Source of the DNA: Emiliania huxleyi CCMP1516
Taxonomy: Eukaryota > Haptophyta > Isochrysidales > Noelaerhabdaceae
Direction of reading: 5' to 3'
Assembly (NCBI RefSeq): GCF_000372725.1
Contig: NW_005199194.1
Span: 5,001 to 69,000 of the forward strand
Length of the DNA: 64,000 bases
A program made the translations under genes and the position numbers. Below the pieces are notes generated by a model that worked only from the letters and a program-made list of their open reading frames with translations, was not told the origin of the DNA and did not search any database. This document shows positions 19,265-33,922 of this stretch, piece after piece (within the stretch, counting starts at the first letter, position 1; each line of letters begins with the position of its first letter).

Positions 19265-21312
19265 TCAGGGAGTTGCTGCTGGGCCTGCGCCTGGCGGGGC
19301 GACTCGGAACGCCGCCCAATAGCCGCCGCCGGCTCCCCAGCCCAGGAGCATGCACGAGAGCCACTCTCTCCGCGCGAAGCGAGCGGCGAGCAAAGCGCCA
19401 GCCGCGTAGCCGAGAGACGGCTCAAAGACGCGCCGGAGCTCGGTGGCCTGCTGGACGGAGCGCAGCATCAGGCCGGCGAGGAAGACGATGCGCGGCGTGT
19501 AGGCTGCCGCGCCGAGCAGCTGGCCGACCTGCGCGGCTCGCCTCCTCCGCGAGACTAGCCGCGAGAGGCATGTTGGCGTTGGGTCTCCGGGTTGAGTGGT
19601 GGCAGCGCCATCAGGGCCTGCATTTGCATGCGCTGCCCCCACGTCTCGGCCGCCGCGGCGTTCTCGAAGGCCACGACGACTGCGAACGTGGGGGCGCTTT
19701 TCCGCACCTCCAGCTGCTGCCGCGCCGCTGCCGTCGCTGCGTCCGCCGCTGCAGGATCCGCTGAGCCACCGGCATTGTACCACGCAGCCTGCTGCTCTCT
19801 TGTGGCGCCGCGCCGCTGGTTGAGCTTGTCAGGCAGCAGCCTCTGCGAAGCGGGTGTCAGCTTGTCGGCATTTACACCGATGACCTTTCGCCCGCCGAAG
19901 GCTGCAGCCGCTGGCTGGAGCTCCAACTGGTACCTGCCCGCCTTGGCACAGGCGCCCTTCTCGTCGAAGAAGAGCCTGCCCACTGTTCCCGCCTCGAGTA
20001 CGAATCGATCCTTCCTCGCGGCTGTGTGCGGCTCAACACCCCCCAACCTGCACTTGTCGGGGACGCCTCCATGCTCAGCCCTCGGGTCGGCGAACTTTAG
20101 CTCCGTCGCCACCGCGAGCTCGAGGCGCACCTCGCTTGTGGCGCTCTCACTCGCGACATCTGAGCTGCTGCTGCTGGCCGCCTCTCGCCGATGGCGGAGC
20201 TCGCGCAGCCGCCTTTCCACCTCGTGCTGTGTGCTGAATTCATCGTACACGAGAACATGCCGGCCGTGCTGCCGGATCGCCTTGAGCGGGTGCTGTTCCG
20301 CCAGCCGGTAGCCACCTTGGCCGAGCGCCCGCTCAAAGCTCGCCGTCCAAGGTGAGTGATGCGAGTGACCGACCGGTGACAGGCGGAACTGCGCGCCATT
20401 TTTGAGGACAAGCACCTCTGCCCGCGCCGGCGTGCGGTGCATCTGAAGGGCGCGACCAGCGACGCCGGGATCGAACCTCATAGTGAAGACTTCCACGAGT
20501 GGCTCAAAGCCGGCGGACGGCGGCAGCCGCACGAGGTCGCTGAGCGGAAAAGCGACGCCGAGCGCGGATGGGCGATGCCGTTGTGCCACCCGCGGCAGCT
20601 CCTCGCGAGTCTCGACCGAGGCCGGCGGCTGATGCCCCCGCAGCAGCTGCATCGGCTGCCGCCGCAGCGTGTCGGACTTGGCCTTGGCCTTCTTTGCAAC
20701 TGGCGCCGCCGTATCGTCTTCGCCGCCGCCAGAGCCGCCGCCGCCTCCAGAGCCGCCGCCGCCGCCGCCGCCGATGGGCTCTCCTTCCTCATCACTGCTT
20801 GGGTGCTCTGTCTCTGGCGGGGCCACGCCGAAGCTCGGCTCGTCCATCTCTTCTGGCTGCACCTGCTCGCCGGCGGACGCAATGTGCGGCGTCGCCGCCT
20901 CGAAGCGAGACTGCGCACCGACCATGACGTCAATCGTGCCACCGCCGCTGAGCACGACGAGATCGCCGAGCTGCAGCTGCTCGAATTCGCCAGAGGCGAG
21001 CGGCTCAGGCTCAATGTCGTCGCGGCCCGGGTAGGAGAGGTAAACGTACTCGTTGATGTCGTTGGAGTGGATGTGGACGATCGGCGCCGCTCGCCGTCCG
21101 AGCGGCACATGAACGACGAGGCCGCGACCGGGCCAGTCGAGCCACATGATCGCCAGCTCGTTGTGCTCGAAGCTTTCCTGCAGCGTCTCGTCGTCGGCCA
21201 CGAGCTGCTGCGCGAATTTTTCGTTTCCGAGGACAACGTACCGCTTCCCGAAGCGGGAGAGCACGGTTTGAGCGTCGTTGAGCTGCAGCGCGAAGCCGTC
21301 CATGCTCGTCAT
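19265..21312 (-). CDS. Unknown large protein with C-terminal membrane-like tail
   Basis: Two exons (21312-19618 and 19528-19265) give about 652 residues. The first exon has MDGFALQLNDAQTVLSRFGK, a beta-rich region (HNELAIMWLDWPGRGLVVHV, IVHIHSNDINEYVYLSY), an acidic and Gly-rich linker, a KKAKAKSD nuclear-signal-like patch and a coiled segment. A GC-AG intron of 89 nt (19529-19617) joins QRMQMQ to VGQLLGAAAYTPRIVFLAGL, a tail with hydrophobic stretches (LGYAAGALLAARF, LSCMLLGWGAGGGYWAAF). Without that splice exon 1 would stop at 19555, so the tail is an inference from frame, intron size and composition. No family was recognised. The start is the first ATG after the T-rich patch near 21375; a frame open to 21507 exists. 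Confidence 0.6.
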
Positions 21313-22441
21313 ATGCTTGTGCTGCTCGCGGGAGCACAGCACACAAATGTGAGCTTGGGCGGGCGTGCTGAAAAAGAGAAAAACGGACAGCGATAGGGAG
21401 ACCGCGGGGGCGGGCGCGACTCCTCGACCGAAGAGAGCTGGCCCCACCTCCCGGGGAGGTGTGGCGTGGCGATCCATTGCCGCCGCCCCCGCCCGGGGAG
21501 GCCCCACCGCCCCACCCGGGCTGTCGACTCCCTCGGGGCCAATGGGGCTAGCCGATGGAGGTGGGGCGGAGGGGCCGCCTCCGAAGAAGAGACATCAAAA
21601 ACGACTGCAGAGGCAGTGGGGCGACGCCCGAAAAGCGAACAAGAGACCGGACCAGACCGAAGATTCACCCTGATGGGTGGGGGACGAGGCCCCCGCGCCG
21701 GGGAGCCGCCGCGCAGCCGGGCAAAGTGCACGGTAGGCAGTCGTGTGTGTACGTGACGGGTGGTGTCGTAGTGTCCGTGTCCACTAGCTCCGAGTAGAGG
21801 GGGCGTTCTGCAGTTAAAGGGGAAACCCGGTACACGGAGCCCCTCGGAGACCCGTGATTACTTTACGGCCCTTCCCTGCGAACGCGCACCCCCCAGGGCT
21901 AGGGCTCTCTAGCCCGCAACCCGATGCCGATCATCCGGCCCGCTGGGTGCGCTTCTTAGCTCCCCCGCGGCCCTGGATGTGAGGTTGATGACTGCACTCC
22001 AAGTGCTCCAAGTGCTCTCAGCCGCACCTCGGCCGCACCTCGGGGCCGCACCGCTCGGCCGCACGCACCTCGGCTGCACCTCGGCCGCACCTCGGCTGCA
22101 CCCTCGGTTGATCTCCCCACATCTCCCCACATCTCCCCACATTCTGCTTTCTGGCCCACATGCCACATCTTCCGTTGACCGTTCTTCCCATATCTCGCCA
22201 CATCTCCTCCCCACATCTCGCCACATCTCGCCACATCTCGCCACACCTCGCCACATGCATATCTCGCCACATCTCCCTGTGTCTCTGCAGTCTGGTGAAT
22301 CACGGTGTGAACCCTTCTCTCGTAAAACGAGTGGCCCACGACGCCGATATAAGAAACGGGGCACTTTCATCAACGACGAGCACAAGAGTCTCGCGCCCGA
22401 GCATAAAAACTCACGCGACAAGGTCCCACCGACCAGACCAC
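21313..22441. repeat. Intergenic repeats including 10-11-nt arrays and dispersed families
   Basis: 22015-22110 is an 11-nt array (CACCTCGGCCG type) and 22105-22275 a 10-nt array (CACATCTCGC type), like the intronic repeats elsewhere. 21950-22018 is an inverted copy of the repeat at 42200-42262 (GCACTTGGAGCACTTGGAGT). 21840-21990 (CCGATCATCCGGCCCGCTGG) is also present at 25615-25740. Confidence 0.75.
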
Positions 22442-24170
22442 TCACGCGCCCCCGGGGGGGGCGAGAAGGATGGGCTTGCCCTTGGCCCAGCGCAAAAGCA
22501 AGTCTTTGAACGCGGTCGTGACGGTTTGCGGCCCCGCCGTCGTCGCCAACACGGACGGCAGCACCCACTCGCAATGCGCGACGGCCTCCTCCAGAATGGT
22601 GGCGACGAGCGCCGCCTCCTCCTCCTCGTCCTCGATGGCGCGCAGCCCCGCCAACACCAGCATGGCGTCAACCCGAAGCGAAGTGGTGTGCTTCTCAATG
22701 TTGTGGCGCGGACTCACGTTGCACTCCTTGTCCAGCCGCCAACGCCAGAAGGCGTGAGAAGCGCCGCGGCCCTGGCTGACCCCTGTCGCCAACGCACAAA
22801 GCCGGTCGCTAAGCGGAACGGCGTACGTGCAGCCGTCGAGCCCGGCCTGCGGCCGTACAGCAAAGCGCCGGCTAGCCCAGCGGCAGAAGGCTGCGCTCGA
22901 GCCGTCGAACGCCACCACAGCCCGCAGCGCGAGCTCAATCGCCGTGGCGGCCTCGGCGGGCGACTCCTCGTCGTCGATCTTCGAGAGCGCGGACTCGATC
23001 AACGGCGAAGCGACAGCGGCGCCGAGCGCGCGCAAGACGCCGGTAACGGGCAGACGCATGTTCGTCTGCCCCCCCTCGGCCTCGAGCACCATCACCAGGA
23101 AGCCCTCGAGAGCGTCGACGGATGCACCGTTGACGAAAGCGGCGTCGAACTTCACGTCCTCGATCAGCCACTGCCTGGTGGTCGCGATGCGGAAAGGCGC
23201 CCAGCCGAGGGTCAGCGGCCCGCCGCACGCCGCGACCGCGCAAGCGGCAGAGCGGGTCGTTGTGCCGGGCAGCAGGTCGTGCCGCGCCTAAGGAATGTCG
23301 AGGAAGTGTCTTGTCACACCGAACCCACGTGACGAGTCGCGCAATCCGACGCTCTGCCTCCCGACCCGCCCCCGCGGTCGCTGCGCGGAGGATCTTATCC
23401 GCATAGCTGCTCTGCCCAGCGCGCCGCATCTGCCGGAGGAGCTTGAGCAGCCTGTTTACGTCGTCCCGCTCCTCGCGCACCCGGCCGCGCGGAAAAGGCG
23501 TGGGACGTTTCCGCTTGCGCGTTTGGCCGCCGTACGGGGGCAGCCGCACGCCGAGCATGCTGTAGAGGAGGGTGAGGTCGGTGCGCGTTGCCGCGGCGAT
23601 CACGTCCTCCGCGCTCACGCGCCGCAGCAGGCAGCGGAGCAACGGCCTCGCGCCGAGCTGCGGCTCGGCGGCGGGCCAGCGCTCCTCCTCGGCAAGGGTG
23701 TTGTCCGCGTCGATCCGTCGGAGCCGAAGCTCGTCGTCGCCGGAGAGGCGGATTAGGCCCGTGATGATCTGCTGCTGTGCGGGAGGTGCGTCGCCTTCTA
23801 TCAGCCTGGCGAGCGAGGCGACCAGATGGTCGTCCGCGTCCGCGGCGACAATCTGGTCGATGCCGCTGAGGCGCGTGCTGTTGTCGATCCATCGGTGCCG
23901 CACTGCCTCACGCAGCGCCTCCGGCAGCTTGCCGAAATGCGCCTCCAGCCAGGCCACGAGTCGCGCCGACCTGGCGTCTTCTTCGTCCAGCTGCTGCTGC
24001 TGCGCCGCGTCGAGAGGAGCGCCGGCGCTGGCAGCGATGGCGGCGTCGTGATCGACAAAGAACTCCAGCCCTTCGCCCGAGGGCGGGGATGGAATCTCAG
24101 AGAGGTTGAGCTCGACGAAGCCCTGCAGGCCCTTTGCGGAGGCGTGGCCGTCATCTGAGCTGGCCGCCAT
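22442..24170 (-). CDS. Unknown nuclear-type protein, two exons
   Basis: Exons 24170-23376 and 23287-22442 give about 546 residues. The acceptor at 23288 is clear. The donor is best placed at GC (23375, 88-nt intron, LRAAT joined to ARHDLLPGTT), but a GT donor 42 nt downstream is possible. The protein begins MAASSDDGHASAKGLQGFVE and has acidic helices (LVAWLEAHFGKLPEALREAV), a basic patch (GGQTRKRKRPTPFPRGR) likely to be a nuclear signal, and a C-terminal half with LTLGWAPFRIATTRQWLIED and DAMLVLAGLRAIEDEEEEAA. No known domain is recognised. The first gene to its left ends close to a repeat block, and its 5' side abuts the methyltransferase gene in the same direction. Confidence 0.6.
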
Positions 24171-24255
24171 GTGAAGGACTGCAGAGAAGAAAAAGAAACG
24201 CGCCTGGCACTGGTTCAAGCAGAAGGGAGCTTGGAAACTCTTTGTAGAGACAAGC

Positions 24256-25356
24256 TTACCCGTCTAGACGCAGCCCCTTAGCCTGGTCCGCCTGGGGCCG
24301 GTGGCGGATGACGGCCCACTGGTCGTCGAGCACCGACTTGACCGCGCTGCTCGAGGCGGCCAGCAGGAGGGCGGTGTGCAGGCAGAGCTCAACGGAGGTG
24401 CTGTTTGGCGCCGGCTCGCAGACGGCATGCAGGAAGGCGCGGATGCGAGGCGACACGCCCTCACCGGCGCGCCCGCCTCGCAGCCGCGACGCCTCTTGCA
24501 GCGGGTCCCGCCCCACCCCGCCCCCCTCGAGCCCGGCGCCGCTCCCTTCCAGGTCCGCCGCGTGCAGCTTGAGCACGCCCACGCTGACAGGACGCGGCGC
24601 CGAGTCGTCCGGAGCGACGAGGTCGTTGCGCGCCGTCCCCGCCGTCCAGCCGCTCACGTCCTGAAACCGCGCCGCAGACGGCGAGACGCCCTCCGCGACC
24701 AGCTCCTCCAAAAAGGCGCCCCGGCCCGGCCGGTCGCAGTCCCCAATCACGACGAGCCGCGTGCCCGAGCGCAGCGCCTGCACGCACCGCCGGGCGAGGG
24801 CGCGGCCCGTCGAGGCGAAGTAGAACACGTCCGCCGCTGCGACAACGTCGGCGGGTGGCAGCGTCGCCGCCTCGTCGCAGATGTCAAAGATTGAGGTCGT
24901 CACGGCGAGCGCCTTCCCGAGCCGCTCGGAGTTGCTCGCGGTCGCGCGCTCGATCAGCTCCAGCGGCTCGGGGCGGTAGTCGGTGGCGAGCGCCGTCGCA
25001 CCGACCGACGCGGCGGCGATTGAGACCAGCCCTGTCCCTGCGCCGAGCTCGAGGAGAACGCTGCCTGAGCGGAGCAGCGGCTCGCCGGAACCATCAGTCA
25101 GGGCGACGAGCTCGCGAGCGACCGCCTGCGCCGCTGGCCACAGAACGACGCCGTACGGGTCCTCATCCGCTGCTGAATCGTCGACGGTGAGCGCCGAGTC
25201 GACCAGCTCGTCCTGCATGCTGATGTCGCCCTCGAGGACAGTCAGAGAGACTTCGTCCAGCTGCACCGCAACCTCCACCCAGCCAGCGCCTCGTCCAGAG
25301 ACGCGCGGCGGCGTGAGCGGCGGAGCCAGTGCGGAGAGCCAGAGTACAGAGAGCAT
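24256..25356 (-). CDS. Lysine-methyltransferase-like protein (METTL21/FAM86-type seven-strand methyltransferase)
   Basis: A single-exon frame of 366 residues. The SAM-binding motif I (SVLLELGAGTGLVSIAAASV) and motif II (ATDYRPEPLELIERATASN) are clear. PYGVVLWPAAQAVARELVAL just before motif I corresponds to the G-x-x-x-WxA/S segment that marks the PF10294 family of protein lysine methyltransferases. PPADVVAAADVFYFASTGRA replaces the usual DxxY loop, so the substrate cannot be assigned. The N-terminus MLSVLWLSALAPPLTPPRVS is hydrophobic and could be a targeting peptide. The start is the first ATG downstream of the AGAATTCTTTT patch at 25440-25455. The C-terminal third is Gly-rich, then helical, with no recognised domain. 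Confidence 0.72.
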   Translation of the reverse strand: MLSVLWLSALAPPLTPPRVSGRGAGWVEVAVQLDEVSLTVLEGDISMQDELVDSALTVDDSAADEDPYGVVLWPAAQAVARELVALTDGSGEPLLRSGSVLLELGAGTGLVSIAAASVGATALATDYRPEPLELIERATASNSERLGKALAVTTSIFDICDEAATLPPADVVAAADVFYFASTGRALARRCVQALRSGTRLVVIGDCDRPGRGAFLEELVAEGVSPSAARFQDVSGWTAGTARNDLVAPDDSAPRPVSVGVLKLHAADLEGSGAGLEGGGVGRDPLQEASRLRGGRAGEGVSPRIRAFLHAVCEPAPNSTSVELCLHTALLLAASSSAVKSVLDDQWAVIRHRPQADQAKGLRLDG

Positions 25357-25486
25357 CTGGCGCCACTCCAACGAGGCACTCGACGACCGCTCCTCTCTCA
25401 GCACGGGGCGTGGGCTGGCGCCGCCCACTGCCTCACACACAAAAGAATTCTAAAACGTCGTACTATACGGCCGGTGGCGGCGTGCC

Positions 25487-25900
25487 GCCGTCCTCCCATC
25501 CCTCCCTTGCGTTGTCTGTTTTCTGCGCGCCAGTCCCGTGCCTAGACCCTAGTGTCGTGCGAGGGAGTTTGTTGTAAATTTCTGTTTTCTTCTACGGCCC
25601 CCCTCCCTGTGCGAAGTGCGAACGCGCACCCCCATGGGTCAGGACTCTTTTGCACGTAGCCCGATCCCGATCATCCGGCCCGCTGGGTGCGCTTCAAGCA
25701 TCAAGGCTTCGTACGGCTCCCCCCGGCCCTGGATATGAGGCGCCACCGAAAAGTCCTGCACTGTGCAGAGTCCCGCAAAAATATGCTGCAAAAATGCTCC
25801 AAGTGCGCCCCCCCATGCTGTGCAACGGAGTTTTGTTGTGAAATTCTCCTTCACATCTCACTCTGCAGCCTCGACACGCGCTCAGAGACTAACGCCCCCC
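25487..25900. repeat. Dispersed repeats between genes
   Basis: 25487-25525 (CCGTCCTCCCATCCCTCCCT) recurs at 28398-28436. 25560-25740 shares ACGGCCC..GCGAACGCGCACCCC and CCGATCATCCGGCCCGCTGG with 21858-21990. No gene is seen. Confidence 0.75.
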
Positions 25901-28243
25901 TCAGCCCTCTCCACGGTCCAGATGCTCGGGCAGTCTCCACACCCTCACCTCGCCGTTCCAGCCCGAGTGCTCGAGCGAGACCCCCCCGACGGTGGGCTCG
26001 GCTGGCGACGGACTCGGGTCGCAGCGGCGGCACTCAAAGGCTGGCGGCTCGCCTGTGCGGCATCGCAGGGAGCACCCGGAATGAGGGTGCGCGCGGCGGG
26101 GAAGTGGGCGCAGGCGGCGAGCGCTCTCGACGCCGATCGTGCCTGCCTCTCGGCGGTTGCCGCGCGCCGAGCGGCCAGCGCCTCCTCTCCAAAGCGATCC
26201 GCGCGGCGGGAAGCGGCGGCTGTGGCAGCCTCCGCCGCCGCCGTCGCTGCTGCTACGCCCACCGCCGCCGCCTCGTCCGCTGACGCCTTCGCCTCTTGCA
26301 CCCGGGTGCGAGCGCGGAGCCCCTCAATCTCGCTGCGCATGTTGCGGGCCGCGGCGATGGCGGCGAGCGCCTGAGCATGGGGTCCAGACCGGTGAGGAAG
26401 AGTCTTAATATGTATATGACAGACTCTCAGCGCAGCGCCTGCGCGTCGGCCTCGCCGATGCGCGCCTCTGTCTCCGCCTTCGCCGCAGAGACACGAGCCT
26501 CCACCTCCTCTGCCCTGGCGCGATGCTCCGCGTCGAGCGCTGCATCCTCCTCGGCCCAGCGCGACACTGCTGCCGACATCGCCGCCTCCGACTCCGCCTC
26601 CGCGGTAGCTTTGTCCTTTAGCCTCGCCGCTTCACGGACCGCCCTGCTCGCCGCAGCTCGCGAGCTCGCTGCCCGCTGCTCTTCGGCGGCGCGCACCATT
26701 CCCCTCGCTGCGCGACCCTCCGCCTCGCGCCTTCGCGCCTCCCGTGCGGCCGCCTCTGCGGCCGCCGCCTCCGCCGCCGCCTCCTTTGCCGCCTTGCGTC
26801 GCGCGCGCTCAGCCGCAGCTTCTTCTTCTCTCTTCCTCGCCTCCTCCTCGGCCTGCCGCTTTGCATCCTCCTCCTTGCGCAGGAGCCCCTCGGCCGCTTC
26901 CCGCCGCATTCTCGCCTCCCGCTCCACCGCCAAGGGCGGCAGTGCATCACGCAGCGCTGCCTCCAGTTGTGAGCGTGACAGGTCACCCGCATGAGACTGC
27001 GTGAGCTGATCTATCGCTACGCGTAGCGTCGGAAGCGCCGCGAGGGCCCGCCCGATGGCGGGGTCGGCTGCGGCGCTCGCCGCATACTCGGCGCATGTTA
27101 TGCAGCCGCCTCCGTCCGCCTCCGTAGCAACGTCCCAGACGTGCAGCAAGCGCGCAACCGCCTCGGCCTGTTCCATCGCCGCAGTGAGGTCCGCGGATGA
27201 GAGTGCCATCGAGGCCTCTTCTGCCACAGCGCCCATCCCATCGCCTTGATGGGCAAGCACTGCCTCTGCCTCGTCCGTCATTGCCGCTGCGGCACGGAGA
27301 CGACCCATGACGCTTGCAGCCACCTCTGGTGCGGAGGGCGCCGCAGCCGCCGCGGAACGCACGGCGGTATCCTCACCGACAGCACTGACCAAAGCTCCGA
27401 TTGGGACAGGTCCGTTCGACGCGAGGGAGTTGTGTAGGGCTTCCATCGCGTCTCGCTCCGCCTCGATTCGCGCGCGATCGAACAGTCTCGGCTGCGGCCC
27501 GGGCTCAGATTGATCACTCTCACCCTTTGAGTTCTCGGCGGAGACGGTGAAGGCGTGGTAGAGAGCAGAGGCGCGGTCCGCTCCGCGAAATCGCTCCGGG
27601 ACCTCACAGCTGAGCACGTCACCGGTCAGCTCTGACACGAGCGTGGGATCGCCGCCGCCGAGCGAGCGTGCCATCGCTCTGACACGATATGTCTTGATGG
27701 GCGTGCCGCCTAGCCGAGCAAAAGAAGAAAGTGTGCGACGGGTCAAGATGGCCGTGGCTATGGGTTGCAGCGTGACCGGTGTGGCTCGGCGCGTCCCATT
27801 CGAGTCTCAATCGATCGGCGGACAGGCGTGGCGGCGGCGGAGCTGGCGGCCGGCGCGCTGCGTGGACCTGCACAGTGAATGGCGAGCCACGGATAGGCGC
27901 ATGCTTATGGCTGATGGAGACCTCATACCGCCCTGACTGAGGGTACGTGAGCGAGACGGTGTAGGTGCCGTCGCCATTGTCAGCAATCTGCTCTTTGACA
28001 GCCGCCTGCAACGGCGAATGACGGCGGCGGTGTGCGCGTGCACGGTGTAAACAGAGACAGCACGACAAGCCATTTGCTCACCTGGCCTCGAACGCTGACC
28101 TTGAAGGAGCCGCCACCGGTCGTGAGCCGTGCGCCGCCGGAGCCTGCTGCGACGATGGTGAATGAGGTTGGCACTTGCTGCGCCGTGAACCCAGTGAGAC
28201 CGTCACCCTCGGCGGTACACTCCTTCCCCTCCACTGCGTCCAT
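25901..28243 (-). CDS. Filamin-type Ig domain + fibronectin III + long coiled coil protein
   Basis: Exons 28243-28082, 28005-27786, 27709-26439, 26370-26112 and 26052-25901 give about 687 residues; the fourth exon's donor is tentative. Residues 1-105 form a complete filamin repeat (ECTAEGDGLTGFTAQQVPTS, IADNGDGTYTVSLTYPQSGR, YEVSISHKHAPIRGSPFTVQ V). Splicing then builds an FN3 domain (APPPPRLSADRLRLEWDAPS, GGTPIKTYRVRAMARS, YHAFTVSAENSKGESDQSEP GP). The rest is Ala/Glu/Arg/Lys-rich coiled coil (REEAERARRKAA-type heptads) ending with a short CRRCDPSP segment and WNGEVRVWRLPEHLD. Filamin and FN3 modules suggest a cytoskeletal or axonemal scaffold. Intron 1 is GT-AG (GTGAGC); the others are GC-AG. 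Upstream exons cannot be excluded because 28243 is simply the first ATG. Confidence 0.8.
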
Positions 28244-30131
28244 CGTGCATACGTCACGCTGGGCCGCGACCTGCCCGCCGGTCGCGCTCTGTCTCTGTTC
28301 GGTCGATGTAACCGTGGCGGTTTGACTCCTGGTTTTTACTTTTGTGGGCGCAGAAAAAATGCCAGCCCCTTCATAGCTAGCTCACTTTAAAATCCCTGTG
28401 CCGTCCTCCCATCCCTCCCTTGGGTTGTCTGTTTTCGTTCTTTTCCTTCAGTCCACCTCATGCCTCATGCGCCCCCCACGGAAGGGAACCGTCAGCGTCA
28501 CCAGGTCACCATCGGCAGCTCGCCCCCACCCTGCACCCACCCCTCCTACCCCCCCCTCGCCGAATCGCGTTTCGTTCGTGCGCAATCCGTCCGGACGATC
28601 TCGCGCTTATCCGCGCGCGGCACTCGGGCCGCGCCGCCCTGGGGCTAGGGCCTAGGCGCCGCCCGCCCGCCCCGCGCGACGTCTCGGCGCACACGCGGGG
28701 TCCACGGACCACGGATCCTGCACGCTCGAGGCCGGCGGCGGCGGGGCGCGCGCGGGGGAGGATCTCTCTTGCCGGGTTGACGTGGGTAGAGAGCGGTTCT
28801 TGCCACGGGGCCGGGGGCGATCGCTCGGGAGACGGGAGCCTCGGCGCGCCGGGCGTGTGCGCGGCGCCGGCGGCGCGGCGCCCGGCGCGGCGCGGCGCCC
28901 GCGCTCTTTCCGGAGCAAAGTAGAAAAAAAAACTGTTCAAGTCTTAAAGGCAAAGCACAACGCTCTGCGGTTGGTGCACCCCTCACACTGACACATTCCC
29001 CTCATCCCCTACCCTTGGCTGAGCACATCTACCTGCGAGCTAGCATCTCCGCATTTTCTCTTCCAGTCATCCGCCCGCGCCGCGCGCCATCTCTGGGCGT
29101 CTAGTGCAGCCACTGACAGAGCTATTCCGAAGGAGTGGTCGACGCCTCGCCTAGAGTTCGGGTGGACTTGCGCACTGCTTAGCCCTGAGGTGGGAGTGTG
29201 TGCGAGGTGGTGTAATGTTGTCCCGTTTCAGGCGGCAGGTCAGGGGATTAGCCGGGAGGATTCGGCAGCTCAGCTGGGGGCTGAGCGTCTGCAGGCAGCC
29301 TTCCGCCCGCGCCGAAATTCACAGCCCTCCCGGGCCGACGGGGTGCTCCTTGGATCGGGCCCCGCTCCCCGCTTTTCCTGTACCTGGACTGTCCGGGTCA
29401 GGAGGGTGAGAGTATTGGGTGGGCAAGGGAAGTACATCTGGCGGGTGGCGATTGAGGGACAGCAAGTGGGTTGATTGGGGGGTCAATGGGCGCGCGGGTG
29501 GCGCTTTGTGGTCCTGGGCGAGCAGGGGCAGTGGTTAGGAGTCTTAGGCCTGGAGATGTGAGGATTGTCGAGATGTCATGCGAGAGCGGTGGGTGGGCGA
29601 AGGTAGCGCGGCTGGAGAGTGGTGTCCGAGGGACAATGATGAGTTGTCAGTTGGGGCGCGAGACGCGCGGGACAGTGTTGGAGGCGGCCAGTGAGATAGG
29701 GTTGGCTTTGAGCAGTGCAGCGAGTGTGTAGAGTCAAGCGTGGGAGCGGCGCGCGAGCACCGGATTTTTTTTGCTGTGCGAGTCGAGTTCGTGGCCGGTG
29801 CGCGGGAGATGAGTTGTCAGTTGGGGCGCGAGACGCGCGGGACAGTGTTGGAGGCGGCCAGTGAGGTAGGGTTGGCTTTGAGCAGTGCAGCGAGTGTGTG
29901 GTCGAGCGTGGGAGCGGCGCGCGAGCACCGGATTTTTTTGCTGTGCGAGCAAAGTAGAAAAGAACTCCAAAGTGCTTCTCGTTTTTTGGACGAGTTGACA
30001 CACAGTCCGAGAGTGACCGCAATGTTGCTGCCTGCCAGCGGACGAAGACTCCAGACTGCATATGTCGCGACACCCCAGAGATTCGGAATAATGGAGAGAC
30101 GCCCCAGATCTGTGCCTAGTCTGGTAGTCAG
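28244..30131. repeat. Gene-free region with tandem duplication
   Basis: No gene is seen. 28398-28436 is a dispersed repeat. 29636-29785 and 29808-29955 are a direct duplication of about 150 bp (shared GATGAGTTGTCAGTTGGGGC and GAGCACCGGATTTTTTT). 28660-28930 is very GC-rich with a GCGCGG palindromic tract. Confidence 0.7.
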
Positions 30132-32704
<2,573 letters not shown>

Positions 32705-33922
32705 TCATTGGTCTTCCTTCCGGATCCTCGGCGCGGCGCGGACGGGCCGCAGGCCGTCAAGGTGCATGTAGGCGTCGTCCGACTCGTCCTCTGAGTCGCC
32801 CGAGGGGACCTCGGCGTAGGGCCGATACGCGCAGTGCTTGGGCCACTGCCACTCGAGTCTTCCGGTGGCGGGGTCAGTGAGAACCTCCCTCAGCGGCGGC
32901 AACAGGCGAGTGTAGCCGAGGTAGAGGGTGAGGGGCACCGTCAACGGGAAGAGGACGATGTACCAAAAGGCGCCGACCGCAAGGAGGAGGAGCACGAGGG
33001 GCGAAGCGGTCATAACGCCGCCCACAAGAGCAACAGATTGCACCGGCCGCTCGACGGCAAAGGCTTTCGCGCTCGATAACGCGTGGGCGACGACGCCGCT
33101 CTGCGTCAGGCCGACGGCGCCCGAGGTAAGCTGCCGCAGCGCGGAGGGAAGCAAAGTGCCGCACAGGGCGAGAAGGGCCACGGGGGCGCAGCAGAGGAGG
33201 CCGAGACCAGTCATGACGAGGCTGATAAACAGGAATGGCGTGAGCACCATCCCACACGCAGCAAGCGTGCAGGCAAGCATCGGTGACGCCCACGCCTGCG
33301 TCAAGATCCGGGAGACGCCTCTGTAGGCGACGGCGGAGAGCGCCACGGAGAAAGCGCCGAGGGAGACATCCGAATCTCTGTCGCTCGCCATCGACAGCCC
33401 CTCCGAGCGGCGCGACGCCGTCGCCCGAGTTGCGGAAAGCCTGGCCGCAGCCGCCTCCACCGCCTCGCTGCGGCGTGGCACTCCATCAACGACCGCCTTT
33501 CGAAAGGCGGCATCGATCGCGGCGGCCATTCGAGCCGTCTCCGCGGCCGATTCGTCCTCTTCCCCCGACACTCGCTCCTCTCCAGTTGGGGCTGTCGCTA
33601 ACGGCGACACCTCGGGTGCTGCGCCGCTTGCAGTAGCAGCCTGGCAGGCCATCGCGACTCGTCGAGCCTGGGACGCCTGGCGAGCCAATGTTGCGCCCTC
33701 CCTCACCCTGCGAGTCGTGTCATTCGTCAGCACCACCTCAGCGAACCTTGATCTTCGGGCTGTCGGTGGCGCCCGGTTATTTTCCGACTCGCCGCGACTG
33801 CGCGCCCCCTTGGCGCGGCCGCCGTGCAGGATAGCAGAAGGGTACCGAGCTAGGTCTGCGCGTCGGTATATTGGCCCGGGGGGGCTCGCGCTCTCGGGGA
33901 TTCGCCCGTCAAAGTGCTGCAT
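32705..33922 (-). CDS. Unknown multi-pass membrane protein
   Basis: A single-exon frame of 405 residues from an ATG. Residues 1-190 are soluble, charged and probably disordered (GEERVSGEEDESAAETARMA). At least three or four hydrophobic segments follow: LACTLAACGMVLTPFLFISL, VMTGLGLLCCAPVALLALCG and ASPLVLLLLAVGAFWYIVLF PLTVPLTLYLGY. The C-terminus (PATGRLEWQWPKHCAYRPYA) is polar and ends with an acidic stretch. No family was recognised. The region upstream of the ATG has no clear T-rich patch, so the true start may be a later ATG (for example MACQAATASG). Confidence 0.6.
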   Translation of the reverse strand: MQHFDGRIPESASPPGPIYRRADLARYPSAILHGGRAKGARSRGESENNRAPPTARRSRFAEVVLTNDTTRRVREGATLARQASQARRVAMACQAATASGAAPEVSPLATAPTGEERVSGEEDESAAETARMAAAIDAAFRKAVVDGVPRRSEAVEAAAARLSATRATASRRSEGLSMASDRDSDVSLGAFSVALSAVAYRGVSRILTQAWASPMLACTLAACGMVLTPFLFISLVMTGLGLLCCAPVALLALCGTLLPSALRQLTSGAVGLTQSGVVAHALSSAKAFAVERPVQSVALVGGVMTASPLVLLLLAVGAFWYIVLFPLTVPLTLYLGYTRLLPPLREVLTDPATGRLEWQWPKHCAYRPYAEVPSGDSEDESDDAYMHLDGLRPVRAAPRIRKEDQ